Origin: Myxococcales bacterium
Lineage (GTDB): Bacteria > Myxococcota_A > Polyangia > Polyangiales > Polyangiaceae
Assembly (NCBI GenBank): GCA_016191785.1
Contig: JACPVJ010000079.1
Span: 1 to 64,000, forward strand
Length of the DNA: 64,000 nt
Direction of reading: 5' to 3'
The notes below the pieces were generated by a model. The model was not told the origin of the DNA, did no database searches, and worked only from the letters and a program-made list of their open reading frames with translations. Below, piece after piece: positions 1 through 8,924 of the stretch. The number at the start of each line of letters is the position of its first letter. The stretch's first letter is position 1. The position numbers and the translations under genes were made by a program.

Positions 1-1
1 G

Positions 2-886
2 GAGCGGACGCACATCGTGGACGCCAAGCTCGCGGAGCGGCGTTCCGACGTCTTGTTCTCGGTAGAGCTCGACGGCCGCGAGCTGTACCTCTACCTCTTG
101 CTCGAGCACCAGAGCAGCCCCGACTACTGGATGGCTCTGCGGCTGCTCGGGGCCTTGCTGCGCATCTGGGAGGACTACCTGGCCAAGAACGCCGGCGCGA
201 AGAAGCTGCCCGCCATCGTGCCCATGGTCGTGACCCATGCGGAGGGCGGCTGGTCGTCTCCGGTGACGCTGCGAGCCCTCATCGACCTCGATGAGGCGGG
301 GTTCGGTGCACTCGGCGCCCACCTCCCCAACTTCACGTTCTTGCTCGACGACCTGAGCCATGCGCGAGCCGAGGAGCTTCACGACCGGTCGATGACCGCG
401 CTCGGGAGGCTGACGCTGTTCTGCCTGAAGCGCGCGCGACGGTCCGAGGACTTTCTGGCCGAGCTCGAGCGCTGGCGTGACGCGCTGGAGCAGGTGCTCG
501 CGGCTTCCAACGGCGTGGCTGCGCTCGGCGCCGTCTTGCGCTATGTTCTGGAGGCCAGCGAAACATCACCCGAGCAAGTGCGAGACCTGACCCGACAGCT
601 CGGGCCAAGAGCCGAGGAAGCTTTCATGACCGGTGCACAAATCCTCAGAGCCGAAGGCGAGGCCAAGGGAAAGGCCGAAGGAAAGGCCGAAGGAAAGGCC
701 GAAGGAAAGGCCGAAGGAAAGGCCGAAGGAAAGGCCGAAGTCCTGATCCGCCTGCTTCACCTGAAATTCGGCCCGGTCCCGGCAGCCTTTGCGGAGCGCG
801 TCCGGTCTGCGCCCGTCTCGGACCTCGATCGGTGGGTCGAGCGCGTGCTCACTGCGACCACTCTCGACGCCGTGTTCGTGGACTGA
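2..886 (+). CDS. Rpn-family PD-(D/E)XK nuclease (transposase_31/YhgA type), 5' partial
   Basis: The frame is open from base 2, and the first visible residues already look like the middle of the Rpn nuclease fold, so the true start lies left of the window; GTG at 17 is only the first internal candidate. The stretch RRSDVLFSVEL followed by LYLLLEHQSSPD is typical of Rpn/YhgA recombination-promoting nucleases, with an acidic and a Glu/Gln site of the PD-(D/E)XK type. Residues encoded around 645-740 are six GKAE repeats, a linker often seen in this family. The C-terminal 50 residues (LIRLLHLKFGPVP...) match the DUF4351 style of helical tail. Such proteins are thought to nick DNA and promote recA-independent recombination. 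No terminal inverted repeats are visible. Confidence 0.8.
   Translation, partial: ERTHIVDAKLAERRSDVLFSVELDGRELYLYLLLEHQSSPDYWMALRLLGALLRIWEDYLAKNAGAKKLPAIVPMVVTHAEGGWSSPVTLRALIDLDEAGFGALGAHLPNFTFLLDDLSHARAEELHDRSMTALGRLTLFCLKRARRSEDFLAELERWRDALEQVLAASNGVAALGAVLRYVLEASETSPEQVRDLTRQLGPRAEEAFMTGAQILRAEGEAKGKAEGKAEGKAEGKAEGKAEGKAEVLIRLLHLKFGPVPAAFAERVRSAPVSDLDRWVERVLTATTLDAVFVD
668..739 (+). repeat. six perfect 12-bp tandem repeats coding for GKAE
   Basis: The unit GGAAAGGCCGAA is repeated six times without error inside the Rpn gene and encodes Gly-Lys-Ala-Glu. Because the unit is a multiple of three, slippage would change linker length without a frameshift. Perfect identity at the DNA level suggests recent expansion or contraction. 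Confidence 0.95.
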
Positions 887-916
887 TCGATCACCAGGCT
901 CCGCCCGCCTCGTGCG

Positions 917-1429
917 ATGATGCCCTCCGTGAGCGGGAGGTTGGTGTTGCGCTCGTTCCAGACGCTGTGCGCACCGACGGCGCCAGCGGTCGTCGTGCTT
1001 TGCGCATGGGCGTCGGCCGCTGGGTGCAGCGAGAAGCCGAAGGGGGAGAGCCCCGCCGCATCTGCCAGCACGCACGGCAAGGCTGACGCTGTCGTCGATC
1101 AGAAGGCCTCAGTGATCGAACTCCTGGCACGTCCCACCGAATTCGAAACGCGCGTGGTGTCAGTGGCGGGCTACCTCGGCACGGAGAGCTGGCTTTTCGT
1201 CTCGAAGGAGCACGCGCGCGTTGAGGTGCTCGAGTACGGCGTGCGTCTCGATTTTGGCAGTTGTGATGGTGGTCTCGGACTCGCGCCCAAGGTGCGACGC
1301 GAAACGATCTCACACCTGGCGGGCGGATATGTTCGTGTCAGAGGGACGTTTGTCAGGAGCAGGCAAGGGTTGGGGATGCTCTGCGAGATCGAAGAGGTCC
1401 AAGAGCACAAGAGCACGCTTCAGCCATGA
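917..1429 (+). CDS. putative lipoprotein, small OB-like domain
   Basis: 170 residues. A hydrophobic N-terminus ends in a lipobox-like ASAAGC around residues 32-37, so the mature protein is probably lipid-anchored. After a short Ser/Ala linker the body starts SVIELLARPTEFETRVVSVAGYL, which resembles the widespread uncharacterised proteins with 'SVIQLIANPEKYDGKLVRVIGFL'-style openings, likely a small beta-barrel. No catalytic motif is visible. The start is chosen at the first of two adjacent ATG codons, 30 bases after the Rpn stop. The role is unknown. Confidence 0.65.
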   Translation: MMPSVSGRLVLRSFQTLCAPTAPAVVVLCAWASAAGCSEKPKGESPAASASTHGKADAVVDQKASVIELLARPTEFETRVVSVAGYLGTESWLFVSKEHARVEVLEYGVRLDFGSCDGGLGLAPKVRRETISHLAGGYVRVRGTFVRSRQGLGMLCEIEEVQEHKSTLQP

Positions 1430-1548
1430 GCGTCGCGTGCCCAACATGTCCCGCGTCTTCGCGCCTCGCCGCCCCTCGTGTCGCAGTCGGGGCTCGCCGG
1501 CGGTAGCGTCCGCCTCATGAACGCGCTCAAAGCGCACGTGGAAAACGG

Positions 1549-1567
1549 GCAGAGGCCCCGCCTCTGC
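1549..1567 (+). terminator. perfect 8-bp hairpin with 3-nt loop, possible terminator
   Basis: GCAGAGGC-CCC-GCCTCTGC lies between the two lipoprotein genes. It has no U-tract, so terminator function is a guess. The rest of 1430-1654 shows nothing recognisable. Confidence 0.35.
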
Positions 1568-1654
1568 TCGGGCTCGGCCGGTCCCCAAACGTAGTGCTTT
1601 CCCAAGGAGGGCGTGTAAAGTGCGGGGCTCGAATCTCACGAGGGGCCACGTCTC

Positions 1655-3169
1655 ATGCGCCACGCACTCCCACTGCTTGCCGTTTCTTTCCTGGGCTGTA
1701 GCTCGCTCTTGGGCCTCGACGACTTCCAAGATGCGCCAGCCAGCGGGGGCACGGCCGGCATGGGCGCGGCGCCGAGCGGTGGACAAGCAGGCACGGGTGC
1801 TGCGCCGTCCGGGGGCGCGGGCGGCACTTCGGGCGGCGGGGGCAGCACATCGGGGGGTGGCGGCGGCGCGACCGGTGGCTCAGGTGGCCAGCCGTCGGGC
1901 GGCGGGGGCGGCGCGGGCGGCACAGTGGGAGGCGCGGGAGGCGCGGGCGGCAGTGGCGGCGCATCGGGTGGGGCCGATGGCGGCGGCGGTGCCCCGCCGG
2001 TCTTCAAGTGCGATCCCGAAGCGGGTGGGCCGACCGCGCTCTTGACGGGCGCCGACTTCGGCGGCGAGACGGTCGACCCCGAGAACCTGGTCGCCGTGCA
2101 CAGCCAGGGCATGGCGCACGTCGGCATCGTGACCAAGGGCACGGGCGACTATCACTTCCACGTGCGCACGATCCGCGACGTGTCGCTCTCTTGGGTTGGC
2201 AGCTACGGCGCGTTCCCCCACGCCGCGCGTCCGCGCCTCGTCGACGGCCTGTCCCTGCAGTCGACCGCGGTCACCTTCTGGGGAGTGCTGGGTGACAGCT
2301 TGTTCTCCCGGCTCACCTTCCAGATCCAGCCTGGCTCGGGGGTGCTGCCGGCGGGGAACCACGTCCCGACCGCGGTGCCCACCGAGTGCCAGGGCGGCCA
2401 GGTCGAGGCCTTCGCGTACCATCCCGAGAGCAGCTGGGGCCAGTCCCCGGTGTTCGCCTGCAACAAGAGCGGCGTGGTGTCGCTGTGGATGTCCTTCGGC
2501 AGCCCGCCGGTCGCCACCAAGGTCACCGAGACCTCGAATCCGGCGGACTACCAGAAGCTGATGCCCAGGCACTACACGGTGACCAATGGGACACACCTCG
2601 TGTTCCTGAAAGACGGGTACTACCGCTACGGCACGAACCCCGCCGAGCTCGCGATGGTGCACCAGCTCGATCCCACTGGGGACCCGTCGCGGGTCAGGTT
2701 GGCGTACTACGCCTCGCCGCTGGCGGGCGTGAACCCGGTCACCAGCGCCGTGCTCGGCATCGGCAGCTTCAAGAGCGACGCTTCGCTCGGCGACGTCTGG
2801 GCCGGCACCACCGCGATCGTCGACTACCTGAAGCTAGCGTCGTCCCCTCCTCCGACCGGCATGCCCCACGTCTGGTCGTCGAACAGCTCGAAGGAAGCGA
2901 CCGCGTTCGAGCGCCGGTCGGTCGACGCCGACAGCGTGGTCGCGGCCGGGTTGGACCAGGCCAAGTCGCGGATCCGCGTGCTGCACGCATCGCGCACGAC
3001 CGGCAAGATGAACGTGTTCAACCAAGAGGTGTACGCCGCGCCCACCAACCACAAGGTGCTGCGCGCGGTGGCGGTGCAGGTCAGCCAGTACGACGTGGTG
3101 GCCTGGGCCGAGGAAGACGCGACAGGCAAGGTCACGGTCTGGGCCCAGCGTTTCGTCTGCGGGACCTGA
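1655..3169 (+). CDS. putative lipoprotein with glycine-rich linker
   Basis: 504 residues. The signal peptide ends in LAVSFLGCSS, a lipobox, followed by LLGLDDF, a sequence common after the lipidated Cys in myxobacterial surface lipoproteins. Residues about 30-110 are almost pure Gly/Ser/Ala/Thr, a flexible tether. The remaining ~390 residues form a globular domain rich in beta-strand-like stretches with repeated spacing (possibly a beta-propeller), with no enzyme motif that I recognise. It is likely exposed at the cell surface. It stands alone between the hairpin at 1549 and the acyl-CoA dehydrogenase genes. Confidence 0.7.
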   Translation: MRHALPLLAVSFLGCSSLLGLDDFQDAPASGGTAGMGAAPSGGQAGTGAAPSGGAGGTSGGGGSTSGGGGGATGGSGGQPSGGGGGAGGTVGGAGGAGGSGGASGGADGGGGAPPVFKCDPEAGGPTALLTGADFGGETVDPENLVAVHSQGMAHVGIVTKGTGDYHFHVRTIRDVSLSWVGSYGAFPHAARPRLVDGLSLQSTAVTFWGVLGDSLFSRLTFQIQPGSGVLPAGNHVPTAVPTECQGGQVEAFAYHPESSWGQSPVFACNKSGVVSLWMSFGSPPVATKVTETSNPADYQKLMPRHYTVTNGTHLVFLKDGYYRYGTNPAELAMVHQLDPTGDPSRVRLAYYASPLAGVNPVTSAVLGIGSFKSDASLGDVWAGTTAIVDYLKLASSPPPTGMPHVWSSNSSKEATAFERRSVDADSVVAAGLDQAKSRIRVLHASRTTGKMNVFNQEVYAAPTNHKVLRAVAVQVSQYDVVAWAEEDATGKVTVWAQRFVCGT

Positions 3170-3214
3170 CTCCTGCGCCCCGACTTGGCGCGCCGTGCTA
3201 TAAGCGCGGCCGCC

Positions 3215-4393
3215 ATGGACCTCTCGTTCAGCCCCGAAGAGCTCGCCTTTCGTGACGAAGTGCGCGCTTGGATCAAGAGCGCGCTGCCCCCGCACCTGGC
3301 CGCCAAGGCCGAGATGGACGCCGAGTTCACCCACGCCGAGGTGATGAGTTGGCACAAGATCCTGGCGGGCAAGGGCTGGGCCGCGCCGCACTGGCCGAAA
3401 GAGGTCGGCGGCACCGGCTGGGACGCCTCTCGCCGTTTCTTGTTCAGCGAAGAGCTCGAGCTGGCGGGCACGCCGCGACTCTCCCCATTCGGGCTGGCGA
3501 TGGTCGGCCCGCTGATGATCCAGTTCGGGAACGACGCCCAGAAAAAGCGCTACCTGCCGAAGATCTTGAGCGGCGAAGAGGTCTGGTGCCAGGGCTACTC
3601 CGAGCCGAACGCCGGCAGCGACTTGGCTTCGCTGGCGCTCCGCGCCGAGGACAAGGGCGACCACTTCATCTTGAACGGTCAGAAGACCTGGACCACCTAC
3701 GCACAGTACGCGGACTGGATCTTCGTCTTGGCGCGGACCAACGCCGAGGCCAAGAAGAAGCAAGAGGGCATCAGCTTCATCCTGTGCGAGATGAAGTCGC
3801 CCGGCGTGACCGCCAAGCCCTTCTTGACCACCGGCGGCACGCCGGCCTTCTGCGAGACCTGGTTCGAGAACGTGAGGGTACCGAAAGAGAACCTGGTCGG
3901 TGAGCTGAACCAGGGCTGGACTTACGCCAAGGCCTTGCTCGGCCACGAGCGCACGCTGGTGGCGGGCATCGGCATCAGCGCCCGGGCGCTGCTCCGAGCC
4001 AAGCGCATCGCGCGGGACACGCTCGCCGGCGGCCGGCCGCTGCTCGACGACCCAGTGATCCGCACCCGCATCGCCACGCTCGAAGTTCGCCTCGATGCGC
4101 TGCGCATGGCGAACTACCGAGCGCTGGCCGGCGCCAAGCTGGGTCACGCCCCCGGCCCCGAGTCCAGTATCCTGAAGCTCCGCGGCACCGAGATCCAACA
4201 GGGCTGCATGGACCTGTTGATGTTCCTCATGGGGGACAACTCGCTGTCGTGGTTCAACGAGCCGGGGGTCGTCCCCCCGCGCGAGCAATGGGTCGCGCCC
4301 GGCTTCAACTACCTGCGCGCCGCCACCATCTATGCGGGCTCGAACGAGATTCAGAAGAACATCATCGCGAAGATGATCCTGGGGCTGCCATGA
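3215..4393 (+). CDS. acyl-CoA dehydrogenase, first subunit of a pair
   Basis: 392 residues, normal length for the flavin-dependent acyl-CoA dehydrogenase family, which inserts the alpha,beta double bond of acyl-CoAs. It opens MDLSFSPEELAFRDEVRAWI. Mid-protein FAD/substrate motifs (QGYSEPNAGSDLASL, then GQKTWTTYAQYADW) are intact. LGHERT near residue 245 supplies a candidate catalytic Glu in the isovaleryl-CoA dehydrogenase position, and the C-terminus ends in YAGSNEIQKNII. ATG 3215 is chosen over upstream in-frame codons because it matches the family N-terminus and lies 10 nt after TATAAG. Its stop overlaps the next start by ATGA, so the two are probably made together as a complex. Confidence 0.9.
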   Translation: MDLSFSPEELAFRDEVRAWIKSALPPHLAAKAEMDAEFTHAEVMSWHKILAGKGWAAPHWPKEVGGTGWDASRRFLFSEELELAGTPRLSPFGLAMVGPLMIQFGNDAQKKRYLPKILSGEEVWCQGYSEPNAGSDLASLALRAEDKGDHFILNGQKTWTTYAQYADWIFVLARTNAEAKKKQEGISFILCEMKSPGVTAKPFLTTGGTPAFCETWFENVRVPKENLVGELNQGWTYAKALLGHERTLVAGIGISARALLRAKRIARDTLAGGRPLLDDPVIRTRIATLEVRLDALRMANYRALAGAKLGHAPGPESSILKLRGTEIQQGCMDLLMFLMGDNSLSWFNEPGVVPPREQWVAPGFNYLRAATIYAGSNEIQKNIIAKMILGLP

Positions 4394-5538
4394 ACTTCGA
4401 CCTGACCGAAGACCAAACGCTGCTCGTGGACACCGTCCGCGAGTTCGTGAAGAAAGAATCCCCCGTCGAGCGCATGCGCAAGCTGCGCAGCAGCGAGCTG
4501 GGCTGGGACAAGGCCGTCTGGAAGAAGATGGGCGAGCTCGGCTGGCTGGGCGTGATGTTCCCCGAGAGCGTCGGCGGCGCCGGCATGACGTTCGTCGAGG
4601 CGGGGCTGATCGTGCAAGAGCTGGGGACCACGCTCGTGCCCGAGCCGATCATCCCCCTGTTCGTGGCGGGCAGCGCCATCGCCGAGGCGGGCAGCGCCGA
4701 GCAACAGGCGCGCTTCCTGGCGCCCTCGGTCGCCGGCGATCAGAGCCTCGCCTTCGCCTTCCTGGAAGAGCAGAGCCGCCACGATCCGCACAGCGTGCGA
4801 ACCCACGCCCACCCGGCCGGCGCAGGCTACCGCTTGCGCGGCAAGAAGCGCTGGGTGCTGAGCGGCCACGCCGCCGACGCGATCGTGGTCTCGGCGCGCA
4901 GCAGCGGCGACGAGGCCAGCGCCGACGGCCTGTCGCTGTTCGTGGTCGATCGCAGCTTGCCGGGCGTCAGCGTGCAGCCGGTCGCCACCATGGACGGGCA
5001 GAAGGCCGCCCTGCTCGAGCTCGCGGACGTCGAGGTCGGGGCCGATCGGCTGCTCGGCGGCGTGGGCAAGGCCGGCCCGCTGCTCTCGGCGCTGATGGAT
5101 CTCGGCGCCGCCGCCACGGTCTGCGAGGCCAGCGGCATCTTGCAGACCGTGCTGTGGATGACGCGCAACTACCTGATGGAGCGCAAGCAGTTCAACGTTG
5201 CCATCGGCAGCTTCCAGGCCTTGCAGCACCGCACGGTGGACATGTTCGTCGAGACCGAGCTGGCCAAGAGCGTGGCCATGCTGGCCATGATCAAGGCCCA
5301 AGATCCCGACGCCGGCGAGCGTCGCCGAGCGATCAGCGCCGCCAAGGCCAGCATCATCGAGAGCGGCGCGTTCGTCACCCGTCAGGGCATCCAGCTCCAC
5401 GGCGGCATCGGCGTCACCGACGAGCACGACGTGGGGCTCTACTTCAAGCGCATGCACATCCTCGCCACACTGTTCGGCGACGATGCCTTTCACCTCGCGC
5501 GTTACGCCTCGCTGCCGAGCTTCAGCGCGAACGTCTGA
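4390..5538 (+). CDS. acyl-CoA dehydrogenase, second subunit of a pair
   Basis: 382 residues, starting MNFDLTEDQTLLVDTVREFV. It shares the acyl-CoA dehydrogenase fold (substrate loop around GKKRWVLSGHAADA, C-terminal LHGGIGVTDEHDVGLYFKRM). The helix carrying the catalytic Glu in its partner reads here without an obvious 'xER' motif. Pairs in which only one subunit has the base are known for actinobacterial alpha2beta2 acyl-CoA dehydrogenases, and the 4-bp ATGA overlap with the upstream gene fits that arrangement. The heteromer is inference. Its 3' end overlaps the convergent amidotransferase by 37 bp. Confidence 0.88.
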   Translation: MNFDLTEDQTLLVDTVREFVKKESPVERMRKLRSSELGWDKAVWKKMGELGWLGVMFPESVGGAGMTFVEAGLIVQELGTTLVPEPIIPLFVAGSAIAEAGSAEQQARFLAPSVAGDQSLAFAFLEEQSRHDPHSVRTHAHPAGAGYRLRGKKRWVLSGHAADAIVVSARSSGDEASADGLSLFVVDRSLPGVSVQPVATMDGQKAALLELADVEVGADRLLGGVGKAGPLLSALMDLGAAATVCEASGILQTVLWMTRNYLMERKQFNVAIGSFQALQHRTVDMFVETELAKSVAMLAMIKAQDPDAGERRRAISAAKASIIESGAFVTRQGIQLHGGIGVTDEHDVGLYFKRMHILATLFGDDAFHLARYASLPSFSANV

Positions 5539-6215
5539 AGGATGCTCGCGCCGGCGTCGGCGTCGGCGACCCGAGCCAGCACGGCGTCGGGGTCGATGCC
5601 TTCGCCCTGCAAGATCTGACGACGCTCCTCGACGTAGGCCCGCATGATCGTCGCGTCGAACTCGGGGTGAACCTGGACACCGAAGGCCCGCTCGCCGAAG
5701 CGGACGAATGCGTGGGGGTCGAGCGGGGTGCCGCCCAGGGCGCGCGCACCCGGGGGCAGCTCGACCAACACGTCGCGGTGCGAGGTGTTGACGCGAAACG
5801 GGCGGCGCGACCGGTCGAGGAGTGGATCGTCGGCGGTGAGCTCGGCGTCGACCGTGCCGATCTGGCGCCCCCGGGGGTTCACCGCCACCTGGCCGCCGAG
5901 GGCCTGTCCGAGCAGCTGGTGACCGAAGCAGATGCCGAGCACCGGAGTGCCGGCCGCGACCAGCGCCGCGAGCCGCGCTTCGGTCTCGAGGATCCAGGGC
6001 GCTCGCTCGGTCACGCTGGCGCTCGAACCGGTGATGATCATCGCCCTGAGCGCCGGGGGCTCGGGCCAGGGCGACCCGCCCTGCGCCTCGAGCTCGAGCC
6101 ACGGGCCGCGGAAGGCATCGGCGACCGTGGCCCGGATCATGTCCGCGAAGCTGCCGCGGGCTGCGCGCGCCCGAGGAACGGGCTGGCCGGTGACCAGGAT
6201 GGCAATCGGACGCAT
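5502..6215 (-). CDS. class I glutamine amidotransferase (GMP synthase-like)
   Basis: 237 residues. The nucleophile elbow is GICFGHQLLGQALGG with the catalytic Cys about residue 98, and a His-x-Glu (VHPEFD) lies near residue 184, completing the triad. Stand-alone GATase1 proteins of this size hydrolyse glutamine or gamma-glutamyl compounds; the partner is unknown. The neighbouring divergent gene encodes a probable dipeptide epimerase acting on Ala-Glu peptides, so a joint role in gamma-glutamyl or peptidoglycan peptide metabolism is possible but unproven. The start lies 9 nt after TAGACT in a 24-bp divergent gap. Confidence 0.85.
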   Translation of the reverse strand: MRPIAILVTGQPVPRARAARGSFADMIRATVADAFRGPWLELEAQGGSPWPEPPALRAMIITGSSASVTERAPWILETEARLAALVAAGTPVLGICFGHQLLGQALGGQVAVNPRGRQIGTVDAELTADDPLLDRSRRPFRVNTSHRDVLVELPPGARALGGTPLDPHAFVRFGERAFGVQVHPEFDATIMRAYVEERRQILQGEGIDPDAVLARVADADAGASILQTFALKLGSEA

Positions 6216-6239
6216 GGCTGCCCTAGTCTAGTCGCTCGC
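6216..6239. promoter_or_regulatory. 24-bp divergent gap with two overlapping -10-like hexamers
   Basis: The short palindrome CTAGTCTAG (6223-6231) gives TAGTCT for the plus gene and TAGACT for the minus gene, each 9-10 nt from its ATG. Any -35 elements must lie inside the opposite coding regions. No Shine-Dalgarno sequence fits in the gap, so both mRNAs would be leaderless or nearly so. Confidence 0.5.
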
Positions 6240-7310
6240 ATGCTCGCCATCACCCAGCTTCGCGCCGAGCCGCTCGACGTGTCCCTGACCACGCCCTTCG
6301 GCATCGCCGGGGGAACGCAAGAGACGGCGAAGAACGTGCTGGTCCGCATGACGCTCGAAGACGGCGCGTCGGGCCTGGGCGAGGCGGCTCCGTTTCCGGC
6401 GGTCAGCGGCGAGACTCAAGAGCAGACGCTGGCCACGCTCGAGAGCCTGCGAGCGGTGATCGTCGGTCAGGACGCACGACGCTGGCGGCGCATCGCCGCC
6501 CAGCTGGCCGAGGCCGCGCCGGGGGCGCCTGCAGCCCGCTGCGCCGTCGAGACAGCGCTGCTCGACGCGCTCTGTCGGCGCGCCGGGCTCTCGCTCTGGA
6601 CCTTCTTCGGCGGCGCCGAGCCGAGCTTGACCACCGACCTCACGCTGGTCACGGGCACGGTCGACGAGGCCGCCGCCGCCGCCGCGCAGGCGACGACGGA
6701 TTGCTTTTCGACACTCAAGGTCAAGATCGGCGCGGGCGCGGTGGGCCAGGACGTGGCTCGGCTCGACGCGATCCTGGACGCGGCGCCCCGCGCCAAGCTG
6801 ATCTTGGACGCGAACGCCGCGCTCTCGGCCGACGACGCCCTCGCCCTGCTCGGCGCGCTCGGGCCGCGTCGAGGCCGAGTCGTTCTCTTCGAGCAGCCCA
6901 CCTCCGCGGGGGACCTCGATGGCCTTCGCCGGGTGCGCGAGCAGGGTCGCGTTCCCGTGGCGGCCGACGAGAGCGCGAAGAACGCGCGCGCCGTGAGCGT
7001 GCTGGGCCGCGAGCGGGCCGCCGACGTGATCAACATCAAGCTGATGAAGTGCGGCATCGCCGAGGCGCTGGACATGGTGGGAGCCGCGCGGGCCGCGGGC
7101 CTGGGGCTGATGATCGGGGGCATGGTCGAGACCGAGCTCTGCATGACGACCTCCGCCTGCTTCGCCGGGGGGCTCGGGGGCTTCTCGTTCGTCGACCTCG
7201 ACACCCCGCTGTTCATGGCGAGCCGCCCGCTGGCCGGCGGGTTCGAGCAGCGAGGCGCGCGGCTCACCGTCTCGGGCATCGTCGCCGGCCACGGAGTGAG
7301 CCGCATTTGA
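6240..7310 (+). CDS. enolase-superfamily epimerase, probable L-Ala-D/L-Glu (dipeptide) epimerase
   Basis: 356 residues. An MLE/mandelate-racemase N-terminal cap (LTTPFGIAGGTQETAKNVLVR) precedes a barrel with the catalytic pair in LKVKIG (KxK), metal ligands in LILDAN and in the Glu of LFEQP, and the second-half Lys/Asp motif AADESAKN. The C-terminus GGMVETELCMTTSACF is typical of dipeptide epimerases, which recycle murein Ala-Glu peptides. o-Succinylbenzoate synthase is the main alternative. The start at ATG 6240 follows TAGTCT by 10 nt. Confidence 0.83.
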   Translation: MLAITQLRAEPLDVSLTTPFGIAGGTQETAKNVLVRMTLEDGASGLGEAAPFPAVSGETQEQTLATLESLRAVIVGQDARRWRRIAAQLAEAAPGAPAARCAVETALLDALCRRAGLSLWTFFGGAEPSLTTDLTLVTGTVDEAAAAAAQATTDCFSTLKVKIGAGAVGQDVARLDAILDAAPRAKLILDANAALSADDALALLGALGPRRGRVVLFEQPTSAGDLDGLRRVREQGRVPVAADESAKNARAVSVLGRERAADVINIKLMKCGIAEALDMVGAARAAGLGLMIGGMVETELCMTTSACFAGGLGGFSFVDLDTPLFMASRPLAGGFEQRGARLTVSGIVAGHGVSRI

Positions 7311-7325
7311 GCTAAGCTCGTAGCC

Positions 7326-8804
7326 TTGCCCCTGCACCCCAAACAGCTGCTCTTGCCCTTTCCCGGCATGCCCGCCGACGGCGGGCGCGGGCTCGGAATC
7401 GCGCGGGCCGATCGCGTCTCGGTGAACCGCAACCTGCGGCTCTCGAGCATCGAGTGGCTCGGGTTCGACATGGACTACACGCTGGCCATCTACAACCAAG
7501 AGCAGATGGACGCGATCAGCATCGATCTGACCGCAGAGCGCATGGTCCGACGCGGGTACCCGGCGTATCTGAAGCACCTGAGCTACGACGCGCGCTTCCC
7601 GATCCGCGGGCTCTTGGTCGACAAGAAGCTCGGGCACGTGCTGAAGATGGACCGCCACAAGGGCGTGCTCAAGGGCTATCACGGCTTGCGCCTGCTCGCC
7701 CGCGACGAGCTGGACGAGCTCTATCACCACAAGCGCATTCGCCCACACACGCCCCGCTATCACTGGATCGACACGTTGTTCGCGCTCTCCGAGGTCACGG
7801 CCTATTCGGCCATCGTGGACGTGCTCGAGCGCCGAGGCGAGCACGTCGACTACGCCAGCGTGTTCACCGACGTCCGCACCTCGATCGACGAGGCCCACCG
7901 CGACGGGTCGGTGTACGCCCACGTGACCGCCGACTTCCCACGTTACATCGAGCGGGACCCCGATCTGGCGCGCACGCTGCACAAGTTCCGCTCGTCCGGG
8001 AAGAAGCTGTTCCTGCTCACCAACTCCCCCAGCAGCTACACCGATCAGGTCATGACCTACCTGCTCGGCGGTTCGCTGGCCGAGTACCCGAGCTGGCAGC
8101 ACTACTTCGACATCGTGATCTGCGCCGCCCAGAAGCCGCATTGGTTCCAGGAAGGCAAACCGTTCCTCGAGCGCGAGGGCGACGGCACTCGCCCGGCGAA
8201 GGGCTGGCTCGAGCGCGGCCGCATCTACGAGAACGGCAACCTCGCCGACTTCGAGCGACTGGTGAACGTGCGCGGGTCGAGCGTGCTCTACGTGGGCGAC
8301 CACATCTACGGCGACATCTTGCGCTCGAAGAAGGAGACGTCGTGGCGCACCGCCATGATCATCCAAGAGCTGGACGACGAGATCGCAGCGCTCGAGAGCT
8401 GCGCCTCGGAGCTGTCGCGTATTCGCGAGCTGTACGACCAGCGGGAGAAGATCGAGAACGAGCTGCGCTTCTACCAGACCCAGTTCAAGGACCTGGGCAA
8501 GGCGTCGAACGGCGACGGCCAAGATCGCGTGGTGGACCGAGCCCGGGTGAAGCGCGCCATCGACCGGCTGCGCGCCGAGCTCCGACGCATCGACCACGAG
8601 CACACCTTGCTCCACGAGCGGGTCGACCGGACCTTCCACCCCTACTGGGGCTCGCTCTTGAAGGAAGAGAACGAAATGAGCGGGTTCGGTCTACAGGTCG
8701 CCACGTATGCCGACATCTACATGCGGCGGGTCTCGAACCTGGTCGCCTACTCGCCGCAGCAGTTCTTCCGCTCGCCCCACGACTTGATGCCCCACGAGCT
8801 CTAG
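7326..8804 (+). CDS. HAD-type 5'-nucleotidase (cytosolic purine nucleotidase family)
   Basis: 492 residues. The HAD nucleophile motif FDMDYTLA (DxDxT) sits near residue 50, a lysine region and KLFLLTNSP follow, and VGDHIYGDILRSKK carries the acidic metal motif. This is the IMP/GMP-type 5'-nucleotidase family known in eukaryotes (NT5C2) and some bacteria. A charged helical insert lies around residues 355-420. The start may be TTG 7326, which is 7 nt after TAAGCT and has no Shine-Dalgarno sequence, or ATG 7368; the former is preferred for its promoter spacing. It dephosphorylates purine nucleoside monophosphates. Confidence 0.88.
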   Translation: MPLHPKQLLLPFPGMPADGGRGLGIARADRVSVNRNLRLSSIEWLGFDMDYTLAIYNQEQMDAISIDLTAERMVRRGYPAYLKHLSYDARFPIRGLLVDKKLGHVLKMDRHKGVLKGYHGLRLLARDELDELYHHKRIRPHTPRYHWIDTLFALSEVTAYSAIVDVLERRGEHVDYASVFTDVRTSIDEAHRDGSVYAHVTADFPRYIERDPDLARTLHKFRSSGKKLFLLTNSPSSYTDQVMTYLLGGSLAEYPSWQHYFDIVICAAQKPHWFQEGKPFLEREGDGTRPAKGWLERGRIYENGNLADFERLVNVRGSSVLYVGDHIYGDILRSKKETSWRTAMIIQELDDEIAALESCASELSRIRELYDQREKIENELRFYQTQFKDLGKASNGDGQDRVVDRARVKRAIDRLRAELRRIDHEHTLLHERVDRTFHPYWGSLLKEENEMSGFGLQVATYADIYMRRVSNLVAYSPQQFFRSPHDLMPHEL

Positions 8805-8924
8805 AAGTCCGCGCGATCCGGCATCAAAAAGGCCAGTTTCACCTTTGGCTATGGCCCGAGCGGCGATCGGCACTAAAGATACCGCCTGCTTTGCGCGTCC
8901 AACGCGCGTCCGAGGACAATCGTC

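Noticed and set aside
668..739. Non-coding minisatellite
   Set aside because: The 12-bp units are in frame inside the Rpn gene and code for its known linker type.
2..886. Complete insertion sequence
   Set aside because: The gene is cut by the window edge and no inverted or direct repeats are visible downstream.
2834..4288. Long minus-strand open frame opposite the first acyl-CoA dehydrogenase
   Set aside because: Frame is open through GC-rich codon bias; product lacks any motif and the sense strand holds a clear enzyme.
6228..8639. 800-codon minus-strand open frame opposite epimerase and nucleotidase
   Set aside because: Antisense shadow of two well-supported genes; low-complexity His/Arg/Val product.
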